Assembly (NCBI GenBank): GCA_003868215.1
Contig: QWDQ01000020.1
Span: 186,001 to 250,000, forward strand
Source: Pseudophaeomoniella oleicola
Taxonomy: Eukaryota > Ascomycota > Eurotiomycetes > Phaeomoniellales > Phaeomoniellaceae
Direction: 5' to 3'
Length of the DNA: 64,000 nucleotides
Of this stretch, positions 44,734 to 56,725 are shown piece after piece. The position numbers and the translations under genes were made by a program. Under the pieces are notes generated by a model. The model searched no databases and was not told the origin of the DNA. It saw nothing but the letters and a program-made list of their open reading frames with translations. Each line of letters opens with the position of its first letter. Position 1 is the first letter of the stretch.

Positions 44734-46618
44734 CTATACCACAGCCTCAGCATGAACCACCTCCTCACCCAGCCCTTCCTTTTCTCCGTCAGCTAGTCCC
44801 ATTCCCCTCTCGTGCATATGACTCTCCACCGTTCTGCCGCCTTTACTTGAATAGACACCACCGGTAATGCCTCCCTTGTCAAACAGATGATCAACGTCCT
44901 CGAGCTCCAGTTGGTTTGTCTCGGGGAAGAAAAGATAGACGAGAGGAACCCAGCAGGCATTGAGGACGGCAAATATGATGAAAGTTCGCCAGCCGATGTT
45001 CTGGATTGCGATTGGTGTGATCTGGACGATGGCAAAGACGCACATCCAATTGATGAAGGAGGAAAGTGACTGAGTTTTGGAGCGGATGCGGGTTGTCGTC
45101 ACCTCGGCCGGATAGAACCAGGGGACGGGGAGGTAGCCAAAGCCTGGAGTTGCAATCAGAATGCGTTCATGATATATCAGACAAAGATGACAGTAAGATG
45201 ATTTTAATATAAAGCAGTGGAAAAAGGGGACATAAAGAGAAGGCGCAAAATAGAGAAACATATGGAGTGGAAGAGAGATATAAGAGGAGAGATAGGCAAA
45301 ATGAAACAAATGATAAATATCGCAGTACATTTATAACTTCTGAAGTACAGAAGCACTTGCTTACCTAGGAACAATTGGAATACGAAAACAAATACAGTGG
45401 CTGCGTATGCGGCTCCTGTACCACCTGTAGATAGTAAAGCGGCCACCAGAATGAAACAGACGGATAGACCTGACGCTGAAATCATGAGCAAGGTTCTACG
45501 ACCAAAACGATCCATCGCCTAGTTAAACAGTTAAAATGTGCAATGATGGTAGAACAAGACAACCGAGTCTCACCCATAGAGGAATAGCTGATCCAACAAG
45601 ATATGTCAATGACGTGCAACCACCAAGTATGAGACTGAGGTTTCTAGAAAGCCCCATGGCGTTCTGATAGACATTCGGAGCGTAGTAATTGATCATGTTT
45701 GAACCGGTGAATTGCTGCATGACGTTGACGCCGCAAGCGAGGCAGACTCTGCGGAAGTTCTGAATTCGGCCATTTTGTAAAAGTTCTTTGTATCTGAATC
45801 TCCCTCCCGATGACTCGATCTCCAAAGCCATCTCAATAGAGACACGTGTAGCAATCACATCAGGATGGTCAATTGAGACTTCCTCCTCCCCACGGTGAAG
45901 TCGAGCGATGATTTCATTGGCCTCAGTAGTACGGCCTTCGGAAAGCAAATGCCTTGGTGTGTCTGGCAGCGGAAGCATTTGTATAACAAGGCAGATTGCA
46001 AAGAAGGCTTGGAATGCGATGGGGAACCGCCACTGTGCCGGACCATCAACGAAGGACATGCCATAGTCAAGCCAATATGCGATACATAGACCAACGATAG
46101 TAACAGTACCTTGCGCACTGAGTAGCATTCCACGAATTGAGGGGTCTGCTAGCTCGGACTGGTAGGCTGGAACGTTCGAACTGTTCATCCCGTTGCCAAT
46201 TCCCGTTACAATACGACCGACGATCAATTGAGCTCGGGTGTAGGATGACGCGAGGATAGCTGTGCCAATGATCATGATAAAGCCACCCGTCAATATCATC
46301 ATTTTCCGTCCAACGCGGTCACCCATGGCGACAGAGAATAAGGAACCGATGGCACATCCGATATCATACATCGAGACAATAATGCCTAGTTTGATATGAG
46401 CAATGGCACGTGTGTAATGGCTGACGAATGTCCTGACCTTGCATATTTGCATCTGGATTGCCAAAGTCGATCCCAAATTTGTTTGCACCATCACCTATAA
46501 TGCCACTCATGACCCCTTGATCGTAACCGAGCAGTAGAAAGGCCTGACAAGATGCGGCTGTAAGGGCCCAATGTAGCCATTTGCCGCGGAGGCTTTTTGC
46601 GCCCACAGAGTTGAGCAT
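44734..46618 (-). CDS. MFS sugar porter (hexose/lactose transporter-like)
   Basis: Exons 46618-46438, 46385-45574, 45518-45365 and 45143-44734 give 518 residues. Twelve membrane helices are expected. Family motifs: LLGYDQGVMSGII in helix 1, GDRVGRKMMILTGG (the G-R-x-G-R-R/K loop 2-3), RIVTGIGNGMNSSNVPAYQS with helix 4, PDTPRHLLSEGRTTEA (the P-E-S-P-R-W position, here with Asp-Thr), QQFTGSNMINYYAPNVYQN in helix 7, AMDRFGRRTLLM (second G-R-R loop), PWFYPAEVTTTRIRSK in helix 10, FINWMCVFAIVQITPI and FFPETNQLELEDVDHLF. This set is that of fungal general sugar transporters. The substrate is not predictable. The last intron (45144-45364) is unusually long (221 nt) for this window. Confidence 0.92.
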
Positions 46619-46980
46619 GGTGTCGACGGAAGAGAATGAAGACGTGCAATAGCAAGGAACTTTTAGACGACGAGTAGAGAATAGACACGAGGAAGTGAGG
46701 ATAGGAGGGAGAAGAAAGACGAAAGATGAAGATAGAGAGAGGATAAAAGAAGATGCCGTCAGCATCCTGTCCATCCAGCACGACCTTGCAATCTGTCGGC
46801 TTCGTCTCTATCTATCCACCCCATGTCCAGTGTGACGAAGACTTGATGCTGCTCGTAGCAATATTGAACCGACTGCCACCTCGGATGTAGAGCGATTCAT
46901 TGTCAACAGTGCAACACACAGACCGACAGGAGAACCCCACAGTCTGCATGCTGTACTGGCTCGTTGGATCGTCGCTCATA

Positions 46981-47010
46981 CTACGAAGTACTACGTAGTA
47001 CTACGTAGTA
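46981..47010. repeat. Three tandem copies of a 10-bp palindromic unit
   Basis: CTACGAAGTA, CTACGTAGTA, CTACGTAGTA in direct succession. TACTACGTAGTA is a perfect palindrome. The same word, or 8 of its bases, occurs singly elsewhere in the window (for example near 12030, 20149, 24900, 38273 and 38366). Confidence 0.85.
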
Positions 47011-47021
47011 AAGAGAATTGA

Positions 47022-47048
47022 GTGGAACAGGTGGAACAGGTGGAACAT
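47022..47048. repeat. Three tandem copies of GTGGAACAG
   Basis: A 9-bp unit repeated directly three times (last base of the third copy differs: GTGGAACAT), 11 nt after the palindromic array. Confidence 0.85.
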
Positions 47049-47149
47049 CATGCAGATGATGAAGGAATAGTACGTCTATGACCGATCTGGGGGACTGCTG
47101 ATTCCCCCGGGGGGATCTTGGGCCGAGTGGTGGAGAGTGTGGAGAGGAG

Positions 47150-47230
47150 GACTACTTCGTAGGACTACCATAAGTAACTACGTAGGTAGTGATACGTAAG
47201 GTAGCGATACCTACTACTAGTTACTGCACA
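47150..47230. repeat. Mixed CTACGTAGG / GATACGTAAGG / TACCTACTACT cluster
   Basis: Combines both intergenic word families of this window, CTACGTAG and AGGTAG/CTACCT, in 80 nt. Confidence 0.6.
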
Positions 47231-47856
47231 GGTGCAGACAAGGTCAAGCAGCGAGGCAGGTCAACAGTCAATGTGACAACTTGACCGGGATTGGGAATCT
47301 TGCCTTCACCTATTATGACGCAAGGCAACATGGGTAAACACTTTCGCAACGTCTACATATTTCAACTCGGATGTTCGGGACGAGCGACAAGCGACGACCT
47401 TTCTCACCACTCACTCGATTGGCATTCAAGGCATGGCAACGGCTTCACTCGAATCATACAAAGATAATCAGACACTAAGTACTAATAGTGTAGAAGTATA
47501 GATCTATATAATCTCCAATACACTTGTGTGCCGTCCTATCAGACCAACCTATCATATATCCAACTGAACGACCTGCCTCAAAGCGTACTCATAACACCGT
47601 CCCGAGTCCGAAGATGGGAGATCGCACCCGTGGATGCCAATTCCTTCTCATCAATGACGGTGCAGCAAACCAGGGTCCATATCCATCCCGTTCATAACAT
47701 TCGTTCCGGAAATTCGCCCGACGTTGATGGTCACAGTCTCTGCAGAAGCTGGTTGCTGTATAAGTAAAAGGAATTTTCCAACAATCAACAACTCCATCCG
47801 TACACAGTCCCCAAGTACACTCGCTAGAACGCAGCAAATCAATCAGAGAAAAGGAA

Positions 47857-50800
47857 TCACTCATCCAACTCTTCCTCATCTTCATCACTGATATCACTCG
47901 ACTCTCGCTCGAGTGCCCGCATGTGCGCTTTCAACGCACGCAGTTCTTCTTTCGTAGCCTCCAGTTCCATGCGGTCTTGCCATACCTTTTCCCGCTCTTC
48001 CTTCACGGCTTGCTGTCCACGGAACAGCTCGGCGACCTCGTCAAGAATACCCTGAATAGGTCTTGCATGATGGGAAAAGGAATCCCCAGGTTTCACAGGT
48101 TTGGTGAGATGGCGGAGCAGAAGCGTACTAGAACACGTTTCAACCCTGGTGACCAAATGATCGAACAGATTCATCATGAAATCGTCGCTGATTTCACCTC
48201 CCTGGTTTTTTAAGCGTGAGAGCATGCTGAATTCCGGCCTCTTTAATCCTTTTGCCTTTTCCGGGTCTTCGAGGGCGGAACAGAGCATTTCCAATCTCAG
48301 TGCCAAATCCCAGAGAGCCCAAATTGACTCTTCCTTGAACGATAGCTTTGAGTTTTTGGCCAACGTGCCAGGGTCTTGAGAGCCATTGAGTTCTTCCGCT
48401 TTGTCCGCCAACGCGAGCCGTCCTGCCAGACTATGCGGATACATAAGGTAGACCACTTCAGGATTCTCGAGTCCTTTCAATTTACGTTCGCCGAGATCCT
48501 TGACCTCAAAACCTTGGCTTGAGAGTTGTCGAAGCTCCCTCCGGATTTGATCTGCTAGGACGTTGTCATTGAATGCCTCTTCAGAACTAGCAGAATTGTT
48601 TCGCTCCGTGTCAGCATACGCCTCAAGAGTACGTTGAATTTCGCCGATGAAGTCGGTTGACACGGTAATTTGACCACCATCCGCGACACTGGAGATTCGA
48701 GAAGCACGATTCACCATTGGACCAAAGTAATCCATCCGCCGAGTGATAGGGTCCATCTCGCAGACAGGCTTACCCCAATGTATGCCCATCCGTACTGATA
48801 GACCACGATATATAACGTTGCCGTCACCATCATATCTTTCGGTACAGTGTGTTGTGTCTAGGATTTCGGTCGGCCATGGAAGATCCAGGAGGTGAGATTG
48901 ACAGGAGAAGCACCAAAGTAGAGCTGAGGTGACGGTAGGGAATGAAACCATGAAAGCGTCACCTTCCGTTTTGACTTCATAACCACCGATGAGCCGCAGT
49001 TGCCTTCTGAAAAGTTCGTTGTGAAGCTGAATAGCAGCTCGCATAGGGACTGGCAGTACTTCCCACAATGCAGTAGAGTTCTTAATATCGGTGAAGACAA
49101 TGGCAACTTCACCGACAGGGGCCTCAGGTTCGTCAAGACGTGCAAGTCTAGAGTCTCCCACTTCTCGTCCTCTCTTGCCTCGCTTCGAGGGGAAGATCTG
49201 GTCATCCATGCCATGTAATGGAGTCATTGAAAGGCTGCCACCACGGAAGGCTTTACTACCTCGCTTTCTCAAATCGCTGATACCGATCATCATGACCATG
49301 ATCTTGTTCGTAGCACCATATGCTATTGCTAGATCTCTAAGCTTTTGTGCAGCGATCATCAAATCACCTCTTTCATCGCGCGCAACATCAACAGCCAGGT
49401 CGGGGGTAACGTAATCCCAAAATTCTTTTGACGCCACAAGGATCATCTCATCAGACTCACACAAAATATGTTTAGATGTACTTGGCGCAGCAATAACGGA
49501 CGGTGTATGGCTGAAAGCGCCAAATGCTCTTGACACCTCCAGTTGGTCATTGAGTTTGCCATACCTGGACACATACCCGCCGGCCGCGCGTATACGCTCA
49601 CGCTCCCTCATATCTGCCGGATCATGCTTTGTCGTGAGAGTTCGGTATTGTGCATTATTCTGAATGAGGAGTGCCTGCGCGTCACCAACGTTGGCAACAT
49701 ACAGATCAGTGTTTTGAAGGTACAGAACAGTTGCTACTGCATATGACTTGATGTCGTCTGAACTAAGTATACCTGAAGCGGTCGAACCTCTGTGGGACCG
49801 AGCATCGCTGGTGAGGGTGTTGATATTAGCCATGTCCTTGTTCAATGACAAGAACGTCCTCCGAAGTGCGTCGCACGGAGTTGTTCTGGTTTCCACGTCA
49901 GCCCTTTCCCATTCCTCGTTCTCCTTGGGCAGTTTGCTGAGTTCTTCGCCAAAAGAACGACGGAAATTGTCGTGGAGATATTTAGCCATCTTGGAACCAC
50001 CTGCCGAGAGGGTTTGGCCGTCAAACATGCCAACCACGGTCTCCATTTCGTTGGATCGATACTGCGGAACAAGCATTTCAAAGGTTGACAAGTGCTCATT
50101 TTTACCAAGAGTATCTGCCATACCGTATGTGAAGGCTCCAGCAAGAGAAGCGGAAGTACGGACTCTTCGGTCGTCACTTTCATCTGGCACATTGCTCGTC
50201 AAGCTGGTCAACGTAACATCCATCAGACCTAGAACCCGCAAAGACGTGAGCGAATTGAAGTTTGTCAGATCTTCCTTTTCTCCTTGTCCCCCTTGTGCCG
50301 CGTAGATGGTGTTGGAAGCGCTGGGTTTAATTTCCAAGCGCTTGTTGCCAGAAAAATTCAGGTATCGTAAATTCACGTTCCAGGTCCAATTCCAGTCGTA
50401 TGGCCAGTTTGAGACATTGTATTTCAAGGAATTGCTTCCAACATCCAACACTGCAAGCTTCTTGACCTTGCAAAGCTCAGCCGGTAGGACTTGGAATTTA
50501 TTACCGTTGATATGCAAAACCTTCATGTTGCTGCCTTCCTGAAGGTCATCAGAGGGCAACGATGAAATATCATTGCCGGAAAGATAAAGTTCGGTCAAGT
50601 TAGGCCACCGTCGGAGGACTCCATGGGGAAGATCTGTCAGGACGTTGTACGAAAGATTTAGTACGCGAAGCTCGAGGAGTTGATGCAATTCACGGAAAAC
50701 GTCATCATCAAGTCGGTTGTCTGCCAAATAAAGGTATTTCAGACAGCCAGCAAAAGTATGTGACAATCTCTGTTGTGAAAGGTTTGAATCTTTCCTGCCC

Positions 50801-53800
50801 ACAGGCGTTAGGGATCCTTCTGTAGCCGTTCGCGAAACCACAGAAGCTTTCCTCCCGCTTTGACCGTAGATGGATACTGCAGAATTCTTGCGACCGGGTT
50901 GTACAGGCGAGCTACTGAGACTAGGGATTCCCGATGCAGCACTGGGTCTTCGAGCTCCAAAGTCTTCGAGCTTGCCAAGTTCTTCAAAACTCGGAGAATA
51001 TGACAAACCCGGCGTTGTGGGTGTCCCCGTTAGCTGCGATCCTTGGGGTGGCGGTGCTCCTCCTTGCTTTGGAAAGATCTCTAGAACGTTGGAAGATACG
51101 TTGAGCGTTTCCAGCTTGGCACAATACCAGATCTCTGGAGGCAACATCTTGATATTGCATTCCCTTAGATTGAGTATCTTGAGTTCTCCTAGGGCTCCGA
51201 TAGATGCTGGCACCCCGGAGAGTGGGTTTTTGGCGATACTGAAGTGCTCCAGTCTGGACAGTCTGCCGATATTGCTTGAAAAGTTGATGAAAAGGTTCTT
51301 GTCCAGGATAAGCTTCGTCAAATTCGGCATGTTTTCGAAAATGTTATCAGTAAATGCGGCTAACTTGGCAGAAGCGATATTCAAGGAAGCGAGTGTAGTT
51401 ACAGGCCTCTTTAAATGAAACTGAGTCACAGGACAATGATCGAGGAGTAGAGTTCTAAGCTTTGGAAAAGAACCGACGAAGGTTGAGATTTGATTATGTC
51501 CGACGAGCAGGGTCTCCAGATTCTCCAGGGTAGAGACATTGTCGATGTTAGATATACTGTTGAACCGAGCATCAATTTCTTTGATGCGCTTCAACTTTGA
51601 CCATGTCTCGTGGAAAGGCCCAGATAACTGGTTATTGGTCATGACAATTCTCTCCAAGGATGAAAGGTCGCCGATCCTCGGAAGATTGTCTATCTGATTG
51701 AAGCTGATATCAAGTTCTTGTAGCGACTTGAGATTACAGACGTGATCGGGTAATTCGCGGAAGTTATTGGAAGATAGGTTGAGATTTCTTAGGTTATTGA
51801 ATTCGCCGAAATACTCAGGAAGCTCGGTAAGTTTGTTGTTCGCCAATTTGATGCTGCTCAGACTCTGAAGCCTCCATAGTTCGGCATGGTCAAGCCTCTC
51901 GATACGGTTGTTAGACACGTCCAAGACCTGAAGTTTACTAGCCCAGCTGAAACTTGTGGGAAGCCGCCATGCTTCGTTGCCAGTATATCGAAGATCCCTC
52001 AAGTTCACACAAGCTTGCACAAAATCTTTCGGTACATCGAGCGCAAGGTTTCTCGAGACATTCAAGGCGATTATTTCGGAGGCTTTCTGGTAGAGAGTGA
52101 TAGGGATAGTAGCAAGACTTCTCCCGGCTAGGTCGACATGGCTGATCTTTTGCATTCTTACAAGGGAAGGGTCTCGCTCGAGACTATAGAAACCCATTTG
52201 TTTCTCATGCGTGAAAGTGAAACGGCAGAGATAACTATTGTCCTCACGCCCGATCTCCTCAATTCGATCGATCGGTTCGTACCCAGCCAGCTCAAGTAAG
52301 CGTTTTTGCACTGCAACTGGCCGTTCGCCAGGTTCCAGTTGTCTCTGCAGATCATTTTTCCTGATGACAATCTGGTAGCTCTCAATCGAATGCTGCATGA
52401 CTGACTTTTTGGCAAGCTGCTGGACAATATCGGCCGCCGTGGCGTTGATGTTCGTTGAAATAGTTGCAAACGTTCCATCATTCCTGAAAACCCGCATACA
52501 ATACGGTGTGCCATCATCATCCTCAACAAGGTCAGCGTAGTCTTCGCCGATTTCTGGGAGTCGACCGATAACGTCATCGCCCATTCGCTTGACAGCCCAG
52601 CTATCAGGAGCGTCCCAAGCTCCAGCAGTATCAGGGCCTGGTGCAGGCTTCTCGGATTTGATATCACCATCGAAGATTCCCACATCACCGATCGGTAGAG
52701 GAGGGGCATCTTGTCTGACGATGTCGGACATATCCTCTAGATTGAAGAGATCGAACAAATTGCTCTGCGGTCCAGTGGCGTTGTCTTGTTCCTTGTCTGC
52801 AGGAGGAGTATCATAACTGCCACCGCGTCTGTTACCGGCGCCGCCTCTTCCAAATCTCGCGGGCCGACTTTTATCGTAAGTCTTGGTCCTCTCCAGGGTG
52901 TCTGTCGGCCGTAAGGGCACGGCACTATCTGCAGCTGGACCACTTGCTTCTCGATCCCGTTTACTCGGTGATGGCGTGGGAGGGAGCGCTTTGCCTCTGG
53001 GTGGTTCTAGTTTAGAATCTGGGGTCTTTGCCGGATCAGGTTGCTTATGTCTGAACCTGTCAAGAAGCCCACGCTTCGTCTTTTGACCGCCTTGCGCTGA
53101 ATCTGAGGTCTGACGTTCGCCGCTGCTTTTATCAGTTGGTGCAGGACTTCGGTCACGTCTTCCAAGAGCCAACGCTGAAGCCATCGAGTTATTCTGTTCC
53201 GATTGGTGCCGGCCGCCGCTATAAGAACGTTCGCGACTTGTCGTGGGTCGCTTCATGGCAGTGACAGGCGCGATCTCTTTCTTGCTACTTGTCGTTTCCT
53301 CTTTACTTTTTGAATGTCGATGGAAGTGTAGACCACGCCGACCATCACTTGAGACCCCAGACATGCCTTCACCGTTGACCAGCCGACGGTCCGTAGGGTC
53401 ATCTTTCACAGGAGCCGTTCCAAATTGACTCAAATCCTGCTTTTTGTTAGCTGCGACGGAGTCCGCAGGAATCGGAGAAGAGCTGTAAAGAAGGGAAGGC
53501 ACGATGAACGAAGGGATAGTCCCTCGGCTTTAAAGCCACGAAAATACAGAATTGGCAAAGCACCAACGGAAAGCAGGCGCATGCAGGATAGCATATTGGT
53601 CCGACTCACATCAAAATTTTGATACATCCACGGCGTTACATCACTTGATGGCAACGCTGATGGCAACGGCGTGTGTGGCCGATCGGAAGGCTCAGGGAAC
53701 GAATCATTCCGCAGTCGATTTTTGAGATTGACTTTGCGAAGGTCCTCGCTCTGGGGCTGTGGCGCTTGAGGAGCAACTGGTGGAGCGGCTGGCTGTGCTT

Positions 53801-54475
53801 GGGCTGCTATAACAGCAGGATCTATCTTCGTGTCCGCAGGGTCGTCACCAAGCCAGTTCTTCAGGCTCTTGTGAAATCTTCCACCGATACTCTTCTTCGA
53901 AGCTTCACTGCTCACGGAAGTAGCACTTATCACCGAAGGCCTTCTTGCTTCAAAATCAAATGCTGTGTCTGGCGAATCGGTTGCACCGGTGCGGCCACTC
54001 GACGGCCGGAAAGGAGGCGATGGCTGAGCGAGATGGTCTGAATCATCATTGTAAAAGGAGGTTATTTGTGGTTGCGACGAGGATTTCGGCGCTGGCTCTG
54101 CATCCCAAGGCGCAACCTCTGCCGTCTGCGAAGGCATGGCAGTGGAGATAGGTAGGCGAGAATTTGAGGCTGGAGGTATTGGCTCAGTTCCGTGTAACAC
54201 TCGCGCCTTGCGATGTTGCTGTAAGTTTACGTTCGCCTTGACTTGAGTTGGCGACACTTCGGGAGAGCTATTGAGGAACAGTGAATTTTGGCAGAGATCT
54301 GGGGCAGTGGGAGGAGTATCCAAATTCTTCTCAGACCTATTGGCAGGATCGGTGTTAGCTTGGTCATCTCTAACAAGAGGTCTCAGACAACACCCATGGC
54401 AAGCAGCGAACAACGACACCACAATGGCAATACCAAATACCCCGAGCATTGACGTTGCGACATGTCAGCAGCCAT
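47857..54475 (-). CDS. Adenylyl cyclase (RA, LRR, PP2C-like and class III cyclase domains)
   Basis: Proposed exons 54475-54441, 54336-53610 and 53436-47857 give 2113 residues. ATG 54137 is an alternative start (2035 aa). Both introns (104 and 173 nt) end after a CTAAC-type branch site. Order: disordered N-terminus; Ras-association domain (about 560-650); some 20 leucine-rich repeats (about 685-1290, N-x-L-x-x-L-P) interrupted by a Ser/Gly-rich insert; PP2C-like domain (about 1350-1635); class III cyclase (about 1690-1855) with VAIVFTDIKNSTALWEVLP, KTEGDAFMVSFPT and MDYFGPMVNRASR, carrying the two metal Asp residues and the Asn/Arg of the transition state. A C-terminal coiled coil (about 2055-2100) fits the Srv2/CAP-binding end. 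It makes cAMP downstream of Ras/G-alpha. The PP2C part lacks some metal ligands (see findings). Confidence 0.95.
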
Positions 54476-56725
54476 GCTTAGGCCTGCAGACATGCAGCTT
54501 CCCATTGACAGGCGCAGCGCGAACACAATCTTGCGACAAAGCGATATTCCTCACCTTTCTTTTGTGCGACCTTTCGTCAAGATAGACGGTTTCCGCGCAA
54601 GCGTTCCGATCCCATTCCTACCGCTTTGAGTCAAAGTCCCATTCTTCGTAGCCTGCTCCTTCTTGGTCATCATTCACAGCGATCAAAATCGGATATTAAC
54701 CGCTTTCCAAAGACATAGAGCTCCTTCAGTTTATCAATCGGGGTCGAGGTGCCGTATTTTCGAATCACCAAACTATGCCTGCGCAAGGATATCCAACATT
54801 GAGCTCTCCGGACGTATCGGTCAATTAAGGTAGGAAGGTGTGCAAGCGTACCATCCGCTTATTCGCTTGAACGTCGGGCTTCCTTTACAGCTTCAGAGGC
54901 AGTTCGTGTCTTGGAGGGTAGTTCTCTTGAGCAAATGAATGATTGTACATAGATCGATGGCGCTCGGGATCCTGTGGCTTGTTCACATGGGGATTGTACA
55001 ACGCGGCAAAGTGGTGATGGCTCGAGTTATGCTGGGTAAAGGATCCCTGCAAGGTCGATCTTTTGTCGACTGTAGAGAATCCGCACGTCAGATTCGAATG
55101 TGGTGCTGTACTGGGACCACAAGCAATGCGGCAAGCGGCAAACAAGCAGCAAGCAGCAAGCAGCGAGTAGGTGAATAAATGCACTAGGGATTAAGGTGGT
55201 GGGTGGACATGGGGGAATCTAAGCTAAAGAGCGGGCAATAGAGGGACTACGATTAGTGTTAGGTTACCTATCTCGCTATGCTGGATATTAATCTTGTTTT
55301 TAGGCTACTCGATGCAGCTTTCCCGGTTACTCATCTTAATCGAAAAGAGGTAGCACCAACCCAAAAGTTGAGTTAGGTATAACCGAAGTCTCTCAGAGAA
55401 CCAGCATAGCATACCCAAGGTGTAACATATGTTAGACAAACACCCTTCAGTCAGCACGATTGAATACAGTAATAGATTGAACCTTGATTGTATGAGGTGG
55501 TCAAGCCAGCCGACGCTCTGGCCCGTGTTTTCAGCCTACAGAGCATGCTACAGCACGCCTTTTGATCTTGAACCAATCTGGCCGCTTGACTAGTCACCCA
55601 TCTAGCTACGCTCGCACAAAAGGAAAGAATGATGATCCTGCATTCAGGACAAAGGGGGGAGATGCACAACTGACACCGAGGACTAAGCATATTACATAGC
55701 AGATGTTTCCTCTTCACCCACCCTTTTCATAGTCCTCGGCCACAGAAGGTAAATAATAGCTTGGAATGCTTTGCATCGCTCTTTTGTCGCCGTGCTTGGT
55801 CAGGAGTGGAGCGCCATCCCAACGCGAGCGGAAGGTGGGGAAGAAGCCTCAGGACAATAAACACTCAACTTCGAATGGAAGACGCAAATTGTATATGGAT
55901 GACAGCGATGATGAGAAGGAAAAATAAAGAGTGTAATGAGATTGACTTTGGTTGTAAGGGTGTTGCATTCACGTTCTCGGTAGAAAAGTGTATACGGTAT
56001 CATCTTGGACTAGGGACACACAACGAGACCCTCGTTACCAGTAGAAAGGAGAGGCATATGAAATCCCACAGAAGCACATCATGCCAACGATAAACCAGGC
56101 TCAAGAGCAGAGATGAGATAGGTGAACAAGTCTCAAAACAAATAGCAACAGGTCGTACATCAGGGACAAGGAGTTACGACTTTGGCTTCGGAAACCATGA
56201 TCATATGAATTCAGGATAAATGGTCACTGACGGACTGTGGTGGCTCACAGCAAAGTCTTTTTTATCTTGTCTATCGAAGAACAGATCATGTGCACTGGAA
56301 TGTAGCTGGGAGATAATGCACGGCGATGTCGATGAGTGAAGGTACTCGTAGGAGATATATTCTACTGTATATCGAGTACTTGACGTTGAATGAGGGACGA
56401 AAGTCCTCGTTCCCAGTATTTGATTATCTTCACTCAATCGCCAAGCCTCTTACAGAGGGCACCAGATGTCTTCACGGATCAACGATTTCCATCATCACGA
56501 TATCAAATAGGCGCTCAGTTAGGCCAACCCATCGAATGTTCATCCTTTTCATGTCTTATATGTTGATCCTGATCCGATAATCTGTCGCAGTTTTCCTTTA
56601 ACGATTTCATCGAACCATGTTCTAACCTTCCGAACTACCGCTGAGGTATCATCTAAGATACGTGTCGTTAGTTCACTCCGTTGACCTTCGTACTATCACG
56701 TCACTGGTCAAGGAAGCGCGGTAAC
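54476..56725. other. 2.2-kb gene-free interval
   Basis: Divergent promoter region between adenylyl cyclase and the amidase gene. A run of CAAGCAG/GCAAG units lies at 55126-55163. Frames at 54885-55184, 55761-56093 and 56201-56580 carry no recognisable domain. The length suits a complex promoter for a signalling gene (inference). Confidence 0.5.

Larger units (their letters stand above)
46619..47856. other. Intergenic region with palindromic short repeats
   Basis: Sugar-transporter promoter and adenylyl cyclase 3' flank. It holds the CTACGTAGTA array at 46981-47010, GTGGAACAG repeats at 47022-47048, a CCCCCGGGGGG palindrome near 47105-47114 and further GTAGTACTAC-like words at 47150-47230. 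No gene recognised. Confidence 0.6.

Noticed and set aside
46981-47048. Could the repeat array be a CRISPR?
   Set aside because: Units are 9-10 bp with no unique spacers, and this is a eukaryotic genome.
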